NCBI GenBank assembly: GCA_000753455.2
Contig: LM994670.1
Span: 3,277,596-3,341,595, forward strand
Source: Clostridium jeddahitimonense
GTDB taxonomy: Bacteria; Bacillota; Clostridia; Clostridiales; Clostridiaceae
DNA: 64,000 nt
Direction of reading: 5' to 3'
Position numbers and translations under genes: made by a program. The notes beneath the pieces are model-generated. The model saw only the letters and a list, made by a program, of their open reading frames with translations, was not told the origin of the DNA and ran no database searches. Below, in pieces: positions 46,815-55,457 of the stretch; position 1 is the first letter of the stretch, and the number at the start of each line of letters is the position of its first letter.

Positions 46815-47855
46815 TTATTTTTCTATATAATTTATAACATGCTTAATAATCATATTTATACTACCATCACCATTTCTTTGTATTTCAAATCTACTTGGAT
46901 CATGATATGTTTCTTCATCTATGTATAAATCTATAGACTTATCTATCTTTAGTCTTACTCTTTTAAGCTTTTTCTCAACCCACATTTTATCTACTGCAAT
47001 TTCATCTTCTAATCCATGACCTTTAACAAACATTGAGAATTCCTCTTTTGCCCTAGGCTCTTCATGAAATAGCTGAGTTGAAATATCATCTATACTTATA
47101 GAATCCTCTTCCTTAAGTTTACTTTTAATAGTAGTTCTTATTCTTTCTGCTTTATCTGCATCTTCAGTTACATTACTTCTAGTCCAAGTCTCCGCTGCTT
47201 TTAAAAATGTTTTAGTCATATCTCTGTTATTAGCTACTAGCGTACAACCTAAAAAGCTATTTAAGAAATAATTAGTTCCGTACTCATCATCATCTTTGCT
47301 CTTCTTTTGCTTATCAATAACCCATAAATCAAATCTCTGATCTTCTCTTATAGGTTTAATAAATGCAGCTTTTTGAATTCTTTGCGAGCTTCCAGGGAGC
47401 CCTGCAGATTGAGGTACTATTCCAATTCCTATTTTATCATCAACAAAATCAACTTGATGAGTAAAATTCTTAACATAATCCATCTTTAAAATAGCTATTA
47501 GAGGTCCTTGGTCAGTTATTAAAGATGCTACTATTAGGTCACAAGCTGGTATGTTTACATTTCCCTTCATTATTATGAAAAGCTGCCTTGCTAACTCTTT
47601 AGATAAACTTACTATATCTTTATCTATTCCATTTAAATAATCTTGTACTATTTCCTTTACAATATTTCTTTCTGGATTAAATACAGCAGTTTTTAACTCT
47701 TCATCCTTTAAGCATTTTTCCATATGTCTATATAAAAACTTATAAATATCCTCATTTAACTCCAAAGTATACTCATTTAATATAGGTTCTTCACTATTAC
47801 TATCTAAAATATGTATAACTGCTTCTTGAATATTTATATCATTAACGTATTCCAT
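46815..47855 (-). CDS. Nucleoid-associated protein (NdpA/YejK-like)
   Basis: 346 residues. INIQEAVIHILDSNSEEPIL at the N-terminus and the central DLIVASLITDQGPLIAILKMDY match the 37-kDa nucleoid-associated protein family. The C-terminus (FEIQRNGDGSINMIIKHV) is conserved in clostridial members. It is thought to bind DNA and affect nucleoid structure. The frame extends to a GTG at 47864, but the ATG at 47855 has GGTGG 5 nt upstream. It is divergent from the CYTH gene. Confidence 0.8.
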   Translation of the reverse strand: MEYVNDINIQEAVIHILDSNSEEPILNEYTLELNEDIYKFLYRHMEKCLKDEELKTAVFNPERNIVKEIVQDYLNGIDKDIVSLSKELARQLFIIMKGNVNIPACDLIVASLITDQGPLIAILKMDYVKNFTHQVDFVDDKIGIGIVPQSAGLPGSSQRIQKAAFIKPIREDQRFDLWVIDKQKKSKDDDEYGTNYFLNSFLGCTLVANNRDMTKTFLKAAETWTRSNVTEDADKAERIRTTIKSKLKEEDSISIDDISTQLFHEEPRAKEEFSMFVKGHGLEDEIAVDKMWVEKKLKRVRLKIDKSIDLYIDEETYHDPSRFEIQRNGDGSINMIIKHVINYIEK

Positions 47856-47957
47856 ACCTTCCACCTCTTACTCTTGTTGTTAACTATATATTATTATAGC
47901 TATTATTATAGCATTAGTTTATAATATTTTTAACGATATTTGAAGGGAGTATTTTTA

Positions 47958-48515
47958 ATGAAAGAATTAGAAACAAGAATTGTAGATATCGACGTTGATG
48001 ATATAAGAAATAAATTAACTTCACTTGGAGCAGAAAAAGTAAAGTCTGAAGATCAAGTAAATGAAATATACGACTTTGACGATGGTAGACTTTTAGCTGC
48101 TAAAGGATATGCTAGGATTAGAACTACTGTAGATAGAATTAAAGGAAAAGAAACAGTATTTATGACTACTAAAAAAATGTTAAGTCAAGATACCTTTAAG
48201 GTTATGGAAGAAAATGAAGTTATAGTTGATAATAGAGAAATGGCTGGAAAAATTTTCACTTCTTTAGGTCTTAAACTTCAAGAATCTATATCTAAATATA
48301 GAGAAAGCTATAAAATTAATGATTCCCTTGTGGAAATAGATATAAATGATAAAAGTTTTTGTCCTTTTCCTTATCTAGAAATTGAAACAACTTCTATTGA
48401 AAAACTTGAAGAAATAGTTAAATTATTAGGATATACTTTAGAAGATACTACTTCACAAACTATTTACGATATACTAGCTGAAAGAGGAATAAAAGGTAAA
48501 ACAAAAGGGCGTTAA
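47958..48515 (+). CDS. CYTH domain protein (class IV adenylate cyclase CyaB / triphosphatase-like)
   Basis: 185 residues. The N-terminal ELETR resembles the ExExK/R motif of CYTH proteins. Alternating charged strands follow (ARIRTTVDR, FMTTKKM, EIDINDKSFCPFPYLEIETTS), forming the triphosphate tunnel. It may cyclise ATP or hydrolyse triphosphates; triphosphatase activity is the more common role. The ATG at 47958, 8 nt after AAGGGAG, is preferred over an open extension to 47940. The stop codon lies in the loop of its own terminator. Confidence 0.82.
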   Translation: MKELETRIVDIDVDDIRNKLTSLGAEKVKSEDQVNEIYDFDDGRLLAAKGYARIRTTVDRIKGKETVFMTTKKMLSQDTFKVMEENEVIVDNREMAGKIFTSLGLKLQESISKYRESYKINDSLVEIDINDKSFCPFPYLEIETTSIEKLEEIVKLLGYTLEDTTSQTIYDILAERGIKGKTKGR

Positions 48516-48526
48516 TCGCCCTTTTA
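48503..48526. terminator. Intrinsic terminator overlapping the CYTH stop codon
   Basis: AAAAGGGCG / CGCCCTTTT (48503-48511 and 48517-48525); the loop TTAAT contains the TAA stop. Confidence 0.85.
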
Positions 48527-48534
48527 CTGCAATA

Positions 48535-49023
48535 TTAATTGTCTGAAAGTGGTACTCCATCTGCGTCTTCTGTTATTCCTACTCCACAAAGAATTAATAT
48601 ACCTTCTATAAACCCCCAAAGACTTGATATACCACATGTTAGGAAGGTTAATATTAATTGAACTATACCTATTCCTATATAACCTAAGTAAAATCTATGA
48701 ACTCCAAAAGGACCAACTAAAACACCTAAAATTCCAGCAACAACTTTAGACTTTTGTTTTTTATTAGCATTTGTATTTTGAGATGTGTTAGTTCCATTTG
48801 CACTAGTGTATACTGGTGACGCTTCTGACGTTGAAGAACCTTCACTTTGTTTATACTTTTCTCTCTCTATTACTTTTCCACAATTATCGCAAACAGTATC
48901 ATATTCTTTAACATCCGTCCCACAATTTTCACATTTAAGTATAGTCTTTTTAACTTTAACTCCACAGTTTGGACAAAAATTATTATTGTCACTAACTACC
49001 ATTCCACAATTCTCACAATACAT
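48535..49023 (-). CDS. TM2 domain protein with two zinc ribbons
   Basis: 162 residues. Two CxxC...CxxC zinc ribbons (Cys3, 6, 17, 20 and Cys31, 34, 45, 48) are followed by a Ser/Thr/Asn linker and a TM2 domain with GPFGVHRFYLGY and two membrane segments. Function is unknown; zinc-ribbon TM2 proteins are common in Firmicutes. The ATG at 49023 with AGGAGG 5 nt upstream replaces a longer open frame (49074). It ends the aromatic operon region, 16 nt after tyrA. Confidence 0.82.
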   Translation of the reverse strand: MYCENCGMVVSDNNNFCPNCGVKVKKTILKCENCGTDVKEYDTVCDNCGKVIEREKYKQSEGSSTSEASPVYTSANGTNTSQNTNANKKQKSKVVAGILGVLVGPFGVHRFYLGYIGIGIVQLILTFLTCGISSLWGFIEGILILCGVGITEDADGVPLSDN

Positions 49024-49039
49024 AATACCCTCCTGAAAT

Positions 49040-49873
49040 TTATAGATTTTCCCTTCTTTTTGTAGATTTAACAAATAACTTTTCTAACTCATCTTTATTA
49101 TCATTTTTAATACATTCTTTTATACTTTCAAGCTCCCTTTGAAAGTTTTCTATTGATACAATTAAATTATTCTTATTACCTAAAAATAGTTCACTCCAAA
49201 GTCTTTCATTTATATTAGCTATACGAGTTAATTCTCTATAACTATCTCCAATAAAACTTCCAGTATCTCTTCCTTCTATATCACTATTAATCAATGCCAC
49301 AGCTAATGCATGAGGAAGTTGACTAGTAAATGCAATCATCTCATCATGATATTTAGGACTTATCTTCTTTACCTTCTTAAATCCCATTTTATATGCTAAC
49401 TCTTGAATTAATTCAATATTTTCTTCTTTATTTTTAGGAGTTACAGTTATAAGATAATTTGCTCCTTTAAATACAGTGTTAGTAGCATAATCTATTCCTT
49501 TTTTCTCTCTTCCTGCCATAGGATGTCCAAAAACAAAATCTATGTTTTCAGGAAGTATCTCTGTTACTTCTTCTATAAAAGGTTCCTTAATTCCTGTTAC
49601 ATCTGTAATAATTAATCCATCTTTAAATAATTTTATATTATTTCTAATAAACTCTTTAACCAAATCAGGATAAACCGCTAGAATTACTAGGTCAGCTTTA
49701 GGAATAACACTTTCTCCAGTAAGACATCCTTCTTTAATTATCCCTAAGACTTTGGCCTTTTCTAATGTTGTTATATTACTATCCACCCCATAAACTTCTG
49801 TATAACCAGCTTCTCTTAGCGCCATAGCATATCCGCCCCCAATAACACCAAGCCCTATTATAACAATATTCAT
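49040..49873 (-). CDS. tyrA: Prephenate dehydrogenase
   Basis: 277 residues. GLGVIGGGYA (7-16) binds NAD+, and FGHPMAGREKKGIDYA near residue 138 contains the catalytic histidine loop; HALAVALINSD belongs to the C-terminal dimer domain. It converts prephenate to 4-hydroxyphenylpyruvate for tyrosine. No ACT domain is present, so tyrosine feedback would act elsewhere, perhaps on the DAHP synthases. The ATG at 49873 after AAGGGGGT is preferred over 49906. Hairpin array C lies between it and aroF1 upstream. Confidence 0.93.
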   Translation of the reverse strand: MNIVIIGLGVIGGGYAMALREAGYTEVYGVDSNITTLEKAKVLGIIKEGCLTGESVIPKADLVILAVYPDLVKEFIRNNIKLFKDGLIITDVTGIKEPFIEEVTEILPENIDFVFGHPMAGREKKGIDYATNTVFKGANYLITVTPKNKEENIELIQELAYKMGFKKVKKISPKYHDEMIAFTSQLPHALAVALINSDIEGRDTGSFIGDSYRELTRIANINERLWSELFLGNKNNLIVSIENFQRELESIKECIKNDNKDELEKLFVKSTKRRENL

Positions 49874-49907
49874 AAATACCCCCTTAATATTACTCTCAAA
49901 GCTCATA

Positions 49908-50163
49908 AGAGAAATATTAGCTATCGCTAAGATAAATATTCACCTTAGTCGAAAAGAAATATTAACCGTTGGTTAAGATAAATATGCCTACGGCAGATAT
50001 TCTAGATATACCATAGGCATTTATTTATCTCCAAAGAGAAAATTTTTATCTATGATGTAGTCATACATTTCTCTTTTGCGTAAGCAAAACATTCCTCCGT
50101 AGATTTAGCTACATATTTCTCTTGCCAAAGGCAATATTTCTCTTTGTGAGCTTAGTGAACAAA
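49908..50163. repeat. Mini-hairpin array C (aroF1-tyrA intergenic)
   Basis: About ten inverted repeats with the same linkers as arrays A and B. Examples: TAGC-TATC-GCTA, TAACC-GTT-GGTTA, GCC-TAC-GGC, TATGA-TGTAG-TCATA, TTTTGC-GTAA-GCAAAA, TTGCC-AAA-GGCAA. The order of units from the GCCTAYGGCAGATAT core to the right end parallels array B, and matching stems differ by paired changes. It ends at the aroF1 stop codon (50164). Confidence 0.88.
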
Positions 50164-51177
50164 TTAAATATTTTTTCCTTCTATTTCTGCCAACACTTTA
50201 ATTTTTTTCATAAGCTCATCAAATGATTCTGGTTTTATAGATTGTTGTCCATCACTTAATGCACATTGTGGATTGTTATGAACTTCTATCATAAGTCCAT
50301 CTGCACCTGCTGCAATTGCAGCTTTTGCTAATGGCTCTACTAAATACCAGTATCCAGCTGCATGGCTTGGATCTACTATAATTGGTAAGTGTGATAATCT
50401 CTTTACTACCGGAACAGCACTTAAATCTAGTGTATTTCTAGTATACCCTTCATAAGTTCTTATTCCTCTTTCGCAAAGAATTATATTTTCATTTCCTCCA
50501 GCCATTATGTACTCAGCTGACATTAGCCATTCTTCAATTGTTGCTGATAAACCTCTTTTTAAAAGTATTGGCTTATCTGTCTTTCCTAATTGCTTTAACA
50601 AATCGAAGTTTTGCATGTTTCTTGCCCCAACTTGTATTACATCCACTTCTCTAACAAAGTCATCTATATAATCAGTTGACATTATTTCGGTAACTATAGG
50701 AAGTCCAGTTTCTTTTTTTGCTAACTTTAATAATCTTAATCCTTCAAGTTCTAATCCTTGGAAGCTATATGGTGAAGTTCTTGGCTTAAATGCTCCACCT
50801 CTTAAGAAATTAGCTCCTGAGGCTTTAACCTTTTTAGCAATTTCTATTATTTGCTCTTCACTTTCTACAGAACATGGTCCTGCCATAATACCTAGATTAC
50901 TTCCTCCTACTAAAGTATTTTCAACTTTAATAATAGAATCTTCTGGCTTAAATAATCTATTTGCTTTTTTAAAAGGATGCTGTACCTTTAACACCTTATC
51001 TACTCCATCAAAAGTTAATAACTTGTCTGGATCTATATTTGATGCATCTCCAACAATTCCAATTATGCAATAAGTACTTCCTTGTGATAAATGAACGCTT
51101 AACCCCTTACTCTCTAACTCTTTTCTTACAATATCTATATCTGAATCTGTTACTTTTGGATTCATTACAACTATCAT
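50164..51177 (-). CDS. aroF: DAHP synthase, first of two paralogs (operon-distal)
   Basis: 337 residues. An N-terminal ferredoxin-like regulatory domain (about 1-75) precedes the type I-beta catalytic barrel with [36 protein letters not shown] and IVDPSHAAG. It condenses phosphoenolpyruvate and erythrose-4-phosphate in the first shikimate step. It is strongly similar to the paralog at 57803-58816 at the other end of the operon. AAAGGAG precedes the ATG. Array C follows its stop codon. Confidence 0.95.
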   Translation of the reverse strand: MIVVMNPKVTDSDIDIVRKELESKGLSVHLSQGSTYCIIGIVGDASNIDPDKLLTFDGVDKVLKVQHPFKKANRLFKPEDSIIKVENTLVGGSNLGIMAGPCSVESEEQIIEIAKKVKASGANFLRGGAFKPRTSPYSFQGLELEGLRLLKLAKKETGLPIVTEIMSTDYIDDFVREVDVIQVGARNMQNFDLLKQLGKTDKPILLKRGLSATIEEWLMSAEYIMAGGNENIILCERGIRTYEGYTRNTLDLSAVPVVKRLSHLPIIVDPSHAAGYWYLVEPLAKAAIAAGADGLMIEVHNNPQCALSDGQQSIKPESFDELMKKIKVLAEIEGKNI

Positions 51178-51263
51178 GTTATCACTCCTTTTTTTATGTT
51201 TACTTAAAAGATACTAATATATGTTGAAATTCTTCATGTAACTTCAACAATAGCTCTTAACTA

Positions 51264-51704
51264 TTATTTCTTAACTACTAACTCTTTTAATGCATCTAAT
51301 GCTAAGATGTACCCGATTTCTCCTAACCCGCATATTTGTCCTACACATGCTGCTGCAGTTACAGATTTATGTCTAAATTCTTCACGTGCATGTATATTAG
51401 ATAAATGAACTTCTACAGTATTTATATTAACACTTTTTATTGCATCATGTATCGCATAACTATAATGTGTATAAGCTCCAGGATTTATAATAATTCCATC
51501 AAACTTCTCATAATAGCATTTGTGGATTTGGTTTATTATCTCTCCTTCTATATTACTTTGATAAAGCTCTACTTGTATATTTCTTTTCTTTGCTTCATCT
51601 TTTATATAACTACATATATCTTCAAAGCTTCTAGTACCATATATTCCTTTTTCACGGACACCAACCATATTTAAGTTAGGTCCATTTATAACCATTACCC
51701 TCAC
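51264..51704 (-). CDS. aroQ: 3-Dehydroquinate dehydratase, type II
   Basis: 146 residues, standard type II. INGPNLNMVGVREKGIYG starts the fold, including the catalytic Tyr in the lid; NPGAYTHYSYAI and EVHLSNIHAREEFRHKS complete the site. It forms 3-dehydroshikimate. The start is GTG at 51704 after AAGGA; an ATG three codons later is the alternative. It lies in the aro operon between aroK and aroF1. Confidence 0.93.
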   Translation of the reverse strand: MRVMVINGPNLNMVGVREKGIYGTRSFEDICSYIKDEAKKRNIQVELYQSNIEGEIINQIHKCYYEKFDGIIINPGAYTHYSYAIHDAIKSVNINTVEVHLSNIHAREEFRHKSVTAAACVGQICGLGEIGYILALDALKELVVKK

Positions 51705-51757
51705 TTAAAATCTTCCTTTCTTAAATAAAGTCTATAACACTTTATTTAATTTATAAT

Positions 51758-52267
51758 TTAGAATTTCTCATTAATTATCTTCATTATTGAATCTATAGCT
51801 TCTTCTAAGCTTCCATCATTAACAACTCTATAATGGCAGTAATTATTATATAAATCATATCTTTCTTCTTTTAGCTTATATAATACTTCTTTTCCTTTAG
51901 ACAGTAAAGGTCTTTTAGATACATCTATATCTTCCAAAATATTCTCTATGGGCCTATCTATAAAAATTATTATACTATTATCATTAAATAGCTTCATATT
52001 AATATTTTTCTTTATTACTCCACCACCAGCTGATATAACAGATTTATTTATCTTACTTAATCTTCTGCAAGCTTCTGTTTCCCAATTCCTAAAGTTTCCT
52101 TCACTTACTTTAAATAAATTAGAAATAGAGTCATTAGCTATCTCCTCAATATAATCATCCATATCAATAAAGTCATAGGATAATTTTTTAGCTAATATTC
52201 TTCCTAAAGTTGTTTTCCCACACCCCATCATCCCTATTAAGAGAATATTCTTTCTCATACATTCCAT
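51758..52267 (-). CDS. aroK: Shikimate kinase
   Basis: 169 residues. The P-loop GMMGCGKTTLGR near residue 12, DMDDYIE near 36, SAGGG near 80 and the LID-region RPLL near 117 are the AroK signatures. It phosphorylates shikimate with ATP. GAGGGA precedes the ATG. It follows aroE by 14 bases. Confidence 0.94.
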   Translation of the reverse strand: MECMRKNILLIGMMGCGKTTLGRILAKKLSYDFIDMDDYIEEIANDSISNLFKVSEGNFRNWETEACRRLSKINKSVISAGGGVIKKNINMKLFNDNSIIIFIDRPIENILEDIDVSKRPLLSKGKEVLYKLKEERYDLYNNYCHYRVVNDGSLEEAIDSIMKIINEKF

Positions 52268-52281
52268 AATAAATCCCTCAA

Positions 52282-53097
52282 TTACTTAAAATTATCCTGT
52301 AGACTTTTGTATATGTTATCTATTATCTCATTATCAATATCTATTTCTTGAAATATCTCTTGAGCTTTTACTGCTTGAGCTACTAACATATAAAGACCAT
52401 CTAAAGTTACCTTTTCTTTTTCTCTTGCATACTTTAAAAGCTCAGTTTCTAATGGATTATATATAAGATCCATAACAATATCATAATTATCAATTATATC
52501 TTTATCTATTGGGCATTTATCATTATTTGGATACATTCCAACAGGTGTAGAATTAATAATAATATCTCCCTTAATTTCTTTTAATTTATCATAATTAATA
52601 ACCTTTAATCTATCATCTTTTATATTTAGATCAATCTCTTCAGGATTTCTACTAACTAAATATAATTCTTTTATTCCATTATCTAATATATATGTGAATG
52701 CAGCCTTACAAGCACCCCCAGTTCCTAATATTACTGCAACCTTGTTTATAAACGTGATATTATCTCTTTCAAATGTGGCTCCAAACCCAAAATAATCTGT
52801 ATTATATCCATATAATTTATTATCTCTTAATACTACAGAATTAACTGCCCCAATCCTCTTAGCTTCATCGGATATAAAATCTAAATATTTCATTATATCT
52901 TGTTTATAAGGTATAGTAACATTAAATCCCTTAACCTTAAAAAGTTTAACAGCCCTAATAAATTCCCCTAATTTATCTCTTTCTATCTCAAATAGTTTAT
53001 ATGCCCCAACTTTCTCTATATTATTTAATATAACTCCATGTATTTCTGGTGATAAACTATGACTTAATTTTTCTCCTAATAGCCCAAAAAACTCCAT
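52282..53097 (-). CDS. aroE: Shikimate dehydrogenase
   Basis: 271 residues. GLLGEKLSHSLSP at the N-terminus positions shikimate, NVTIPYKQDIM near residue 60 carries the catalytic Lys, and LGTGGACKAAF near 122 binds NADP(H). NSTPVGMYPN is also conserved. It reduces 3-dehydroshikimate to shikimate. It starts 15 nt after pheA. Confidence 0.94.
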   Translation of the reverse strand: MEFFGLLGEKLSHSLSPEIHGVILNNIEKVGAYKLFEIERDKLGEFIRAVKLFKVKGFNVTIPYKQDIMKYLDFISDEAKRIGAVNSVVLRDNKLYGYNTDYFGFGATFERDNITFINKVAVILGTGGACKAAFTYILDNGIKELYLVSRNPEEIDLNIKDDRLKVINYDKLKEIKGDIIINSTPVGMYPNNDKCPIDKDIIDNYDIVMDLIYNPLETELLKYAREKEKVTLDGLYMLVAQAVKAQEIFQEIDIDNEIIDNIYKSLQDNFK

Positions 53098-53112
53098 TAT
53101 CTTAACTCCTAA

Positions 53113-54237
53113 TCAGCTAAATTTTTTATAATTACCAAGCAACTTAAAATACTCACTATTTTTTTGGATTAATTTCAGCGCATTTTTTACCTCAATGCTA
53201 TTTAGGTTTCCATCAAAATCTACATACAACAAATACTTCCAAGGTGAGTTTTTAATTGGTCTTGATTCAATCTTTTTTAAGTTTATATTATTTTCTGCAA
53301 AATGATTCAAAAGACTATATAATGTACCAACTTCATCTTCTAATGAAAAAATAACACTAACTTTATCACAATTTTCATTAACTTCTAAATTTCTACCTAT
53401 AATTAAAAATCTTGTTTGGTTTTCACATTGATTATTTATATTATGAACTAATATTTTAAGTCCATATAGCTTAGCCGCTCTTTCACTACCTATAGCTACT
53501 TTAGTTACATCATTTAAATCATATACCTTTTTTACACTTGTAGCTGTATTGTAATAAGGTATACATACCCATTCTTTATTGACATTTAAAAATTCACTAC
53601 TTTGCTGAAATCCCTGAGGATGTGAATAAACTTCCTTTATATTATCTAAGGTCGCACCTTCTAACCCTATAAGATGTTGCTTTATCTTAATACACTCTTC
53701 TCCAACTATATAAAAGCCATATTTATTCATGAGGTCATATACTTCTGTAATTGCTCCTGTCGAAGTATTTTCTACTGGTAAAATCCCATAATCTATTTCA
53801 TTTTTCTTCAATGCTTCAAATACATCTTCAAAGGTTTCATAATGAGATGTTTCCCTATTCCCTCCAAAGTACTTTATCATTGCCTCTTCACTAAATGAAC
53901 CCTCTAAGCCTTGAAATCCTAATTTACCATCTCTAATTCTTCCACTTAACTCTGTAGAATAATTATTAATTTCATTAAACCTTTTTTGTTGAAGAGCTCT
54001 ACTTAACTCCATTAAATGATTGAAATACTTTCTTATTAATGATTCATAATTTGAGTTTTTTAATCTTTTAACATTCTTATGAATTACTTCAGCTTCTCTC
54101 CCACCATTAAAGATAGGTAATTTATTATTAATCTTATATTCAGCAACCTTAACAGCTACATCCATTCTCTTTTCAAAAAGCCTAGTCATCTCCTCATCTA
54201 TCTCATCAATTTCTTTCCTATAATCAGAAAGATCCAT
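53113..54237 (-). CDS. pheA: Bifunctional chorismate mutase / prephenate dehydratase
   Basis: 374 residues in three parts. The AroQ-type chorismate mutase domain (1-90, DLSDYRKEIDEIDEEMTRL) is followed by prephenate dehydratase (about 100-275) with GPVENTSTGAITE-type IDYGILPVENTSTG and the catalytic TRF (NQTRFLIIGR, here QTRFL). An ACT domain (about 295-370) contains ESRPIKNSPWKYLLYVD for phenylalanine feedback. It makes phenylpyruvate from chorismate. The ATG at 54237 with GGTGG is preferred over GTG 54246. Hairpin array D lies upstream. Confidence 0.95.
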   Translation of the reverse strand: MDLSDYRKEIDEIDEEMTRLFEKRMDVAVKVAEYKINNKLPIFNGGREAEVIHKNVKRLKNSNYESLIRKYFNHLMELSRALQQKRFNEINNYSTELSGRIRDGKLGFQGLEGSFSEEAMIKYFGGNRETSHYETFEDVFEALKKNEIDYGILPVENTSTGAITEVYDLMNKYGFYIVGEECIKIKQHLIGLEGATLDNIKEVYSHPQGFQQSSEFLNVNKEWVCIPYYNTATSVKKVYDLNDVTKVAIGSERAAKLYGLKILVHNINNQCENQTRFLIIGRNLEVNENCDKVSVIFSLEDEVGTLYSLLNHFAENNINLKKIESRPIKNSPWKYLLYVDFDGNLNSIEVKNALKLIQKNSEYFKLLGNYKKFS

Positions 54238-54256
54238 AATCTCCACCTCACACTTC

Positions 54257-54386
54257 TATGCGCCCTAGCACATATTTCTCTTAGTTAAAAGTAATATTTC
54301 TCCACTTAAGGTATATCTCTCTACACGCAGTGTATATTTCTCTTAGCGTAGCTAACATTTCTCTGGCGAAGGCATATTTCTCCTTA
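54257..54386. repeat. Mini-hairpin array D (aroC-pheA intergenic)
   Basis: Six or seven units with TATTTCTC linkers in one orientation only. Clear stems are TACAC-GCA-GTGTA, TTAGC-GTA-GCTAA, TTAC-GATA-GTAA and TGCC/GGCA-type TGGCGAAGGCA. The last stem runs over the aroC stop codon into its final codons. It is shorter than arrays A-C and lacks the terminator-like core. Confidence 0.78.
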
Positions 54387-55457
54387 CGATAGTAACTCAC
54401 AAATTGCTATAGCTGTAACAGCCTCTATTACCGGAATAGCCCTTTGTACTATACAAGGATCATGTCTTCCTTCAACCTTTAGTATAGTATTTTCTTTACT
54501 ACCTATATTAATTGTATTTTGCTTCTTGCCAATTGATGAAGTTGGTTTTATTGCAGTAGTGAATATTATAGGCATACCGTTAGTTATTCCCCCTAATATT
54601 CCACCATTATTATTAGTTTTAGTCTTTACTACTCCATCATCATAATATATCTCATCATTTGCTTCTGATCCTCTCATACTAGTCAGTTCAAATCCTCTTC
54701 CAAATTCAACACCTTTAACTGCTGGTACTGAAAATAAAAGGTGAGCTAAAGTAGATTCTACTGAATCAAAAAATGGATTTCCTACACCCGCACTTATTCC
54801 AAATACTCCACATTCAATAGTTCCTCCTACTGAATCCATATCTTCTTTTGCTTCTAGTATTTCTTTCCTCATATTTTCTTCAATACTTTTATCTATTAAA
54901 GGCAACTCAAAACTTTTTAGTGAATTTAAGTAATTCAAATCTAAAGTTGAATCAAGAAAACTCTTATCTTTAACATTCTTTATTGACTTAACATGAGCAG
55001 CTACTATTATCCCTTTTTCTTTTAATATTTGTTTACATACAGCACCTGCAAAAACTAATGGTGCTGTTATTCTTCCTGAAAAATGTCCTCCACCTCTATA
55101 ATCATTAAAGCCATTATATCTTATATTTCCACTATAATCTGCATGACCTGGTCTCATTACATCTTTCAAAAGACTATAATCCTTTGATCTTGTGTTAGTA
55201 TTTCTTATAATTGCACAAAGAGGTGTACCTGTAGTTTTTCCATTGAAATATCCACTTAATATTTCTGGAATATCCTCTTCACTTCTTGCAGTAGATAATG
55301 GACTTTTGCCTGGAGCTCTTCTTCTCATTTCATAAGCTATATCCTCTAAATTTAACTGTAATCCACTAGGCAATCCATCAATATTTATCCCTATAGCATT
55401 TCCATGAGATTCTCCAAAGATAGATACCTTTATTTTATTTCCCCACATTCCACTCAT
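54384..55457 (-). CDS. aroC: Chorismate synthase
   Basis: 357 residues. GESHGNAIGINIDGLPSG near residue 14, RPGHADYSG near 104 and RGGGHFSGRIT near 121 are AroC signatures that bind reduced FMN and EPSP; GRHDPCIVQRAIPV is near the C-terminus. It makes chorismate. Its start lies inside the last codons of aroA (23-base overlap) with GGAGG 8 nt upstream. Confidence 0.96.
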   Translation of the reverse strand: MSGMWGNKIKVSIFGESHGNAIGINIDGLPSGLQLNLEDIAYEMRRRAPGKSPLSTARSEEDIPEILSGYFNGKTTGTPLCAIIRNTNTRSKDYSLLKDVMRPGHADYSGNIRYNGFNDYRGGGHFSGRITAPLVFAGAVCKQILKEKGIIVAAHVKSIKNVKDKSFLDSTLDLNYLNSLKSFELPLIDKSIEENMRKEILEAKEDMDSVGGTIECGVFGISAGVGNPFFDSVESTLAHLLFSVPAVKGVEFGRGFELTSMRGSEANDEIYYDDGVVKTKTNNNGGILGGITNGMPIIFTTAIKPTSSIGKKQNTINIGSKENTILKVEGRHDPCIVQRAIPVIEAVTAIAICELLS

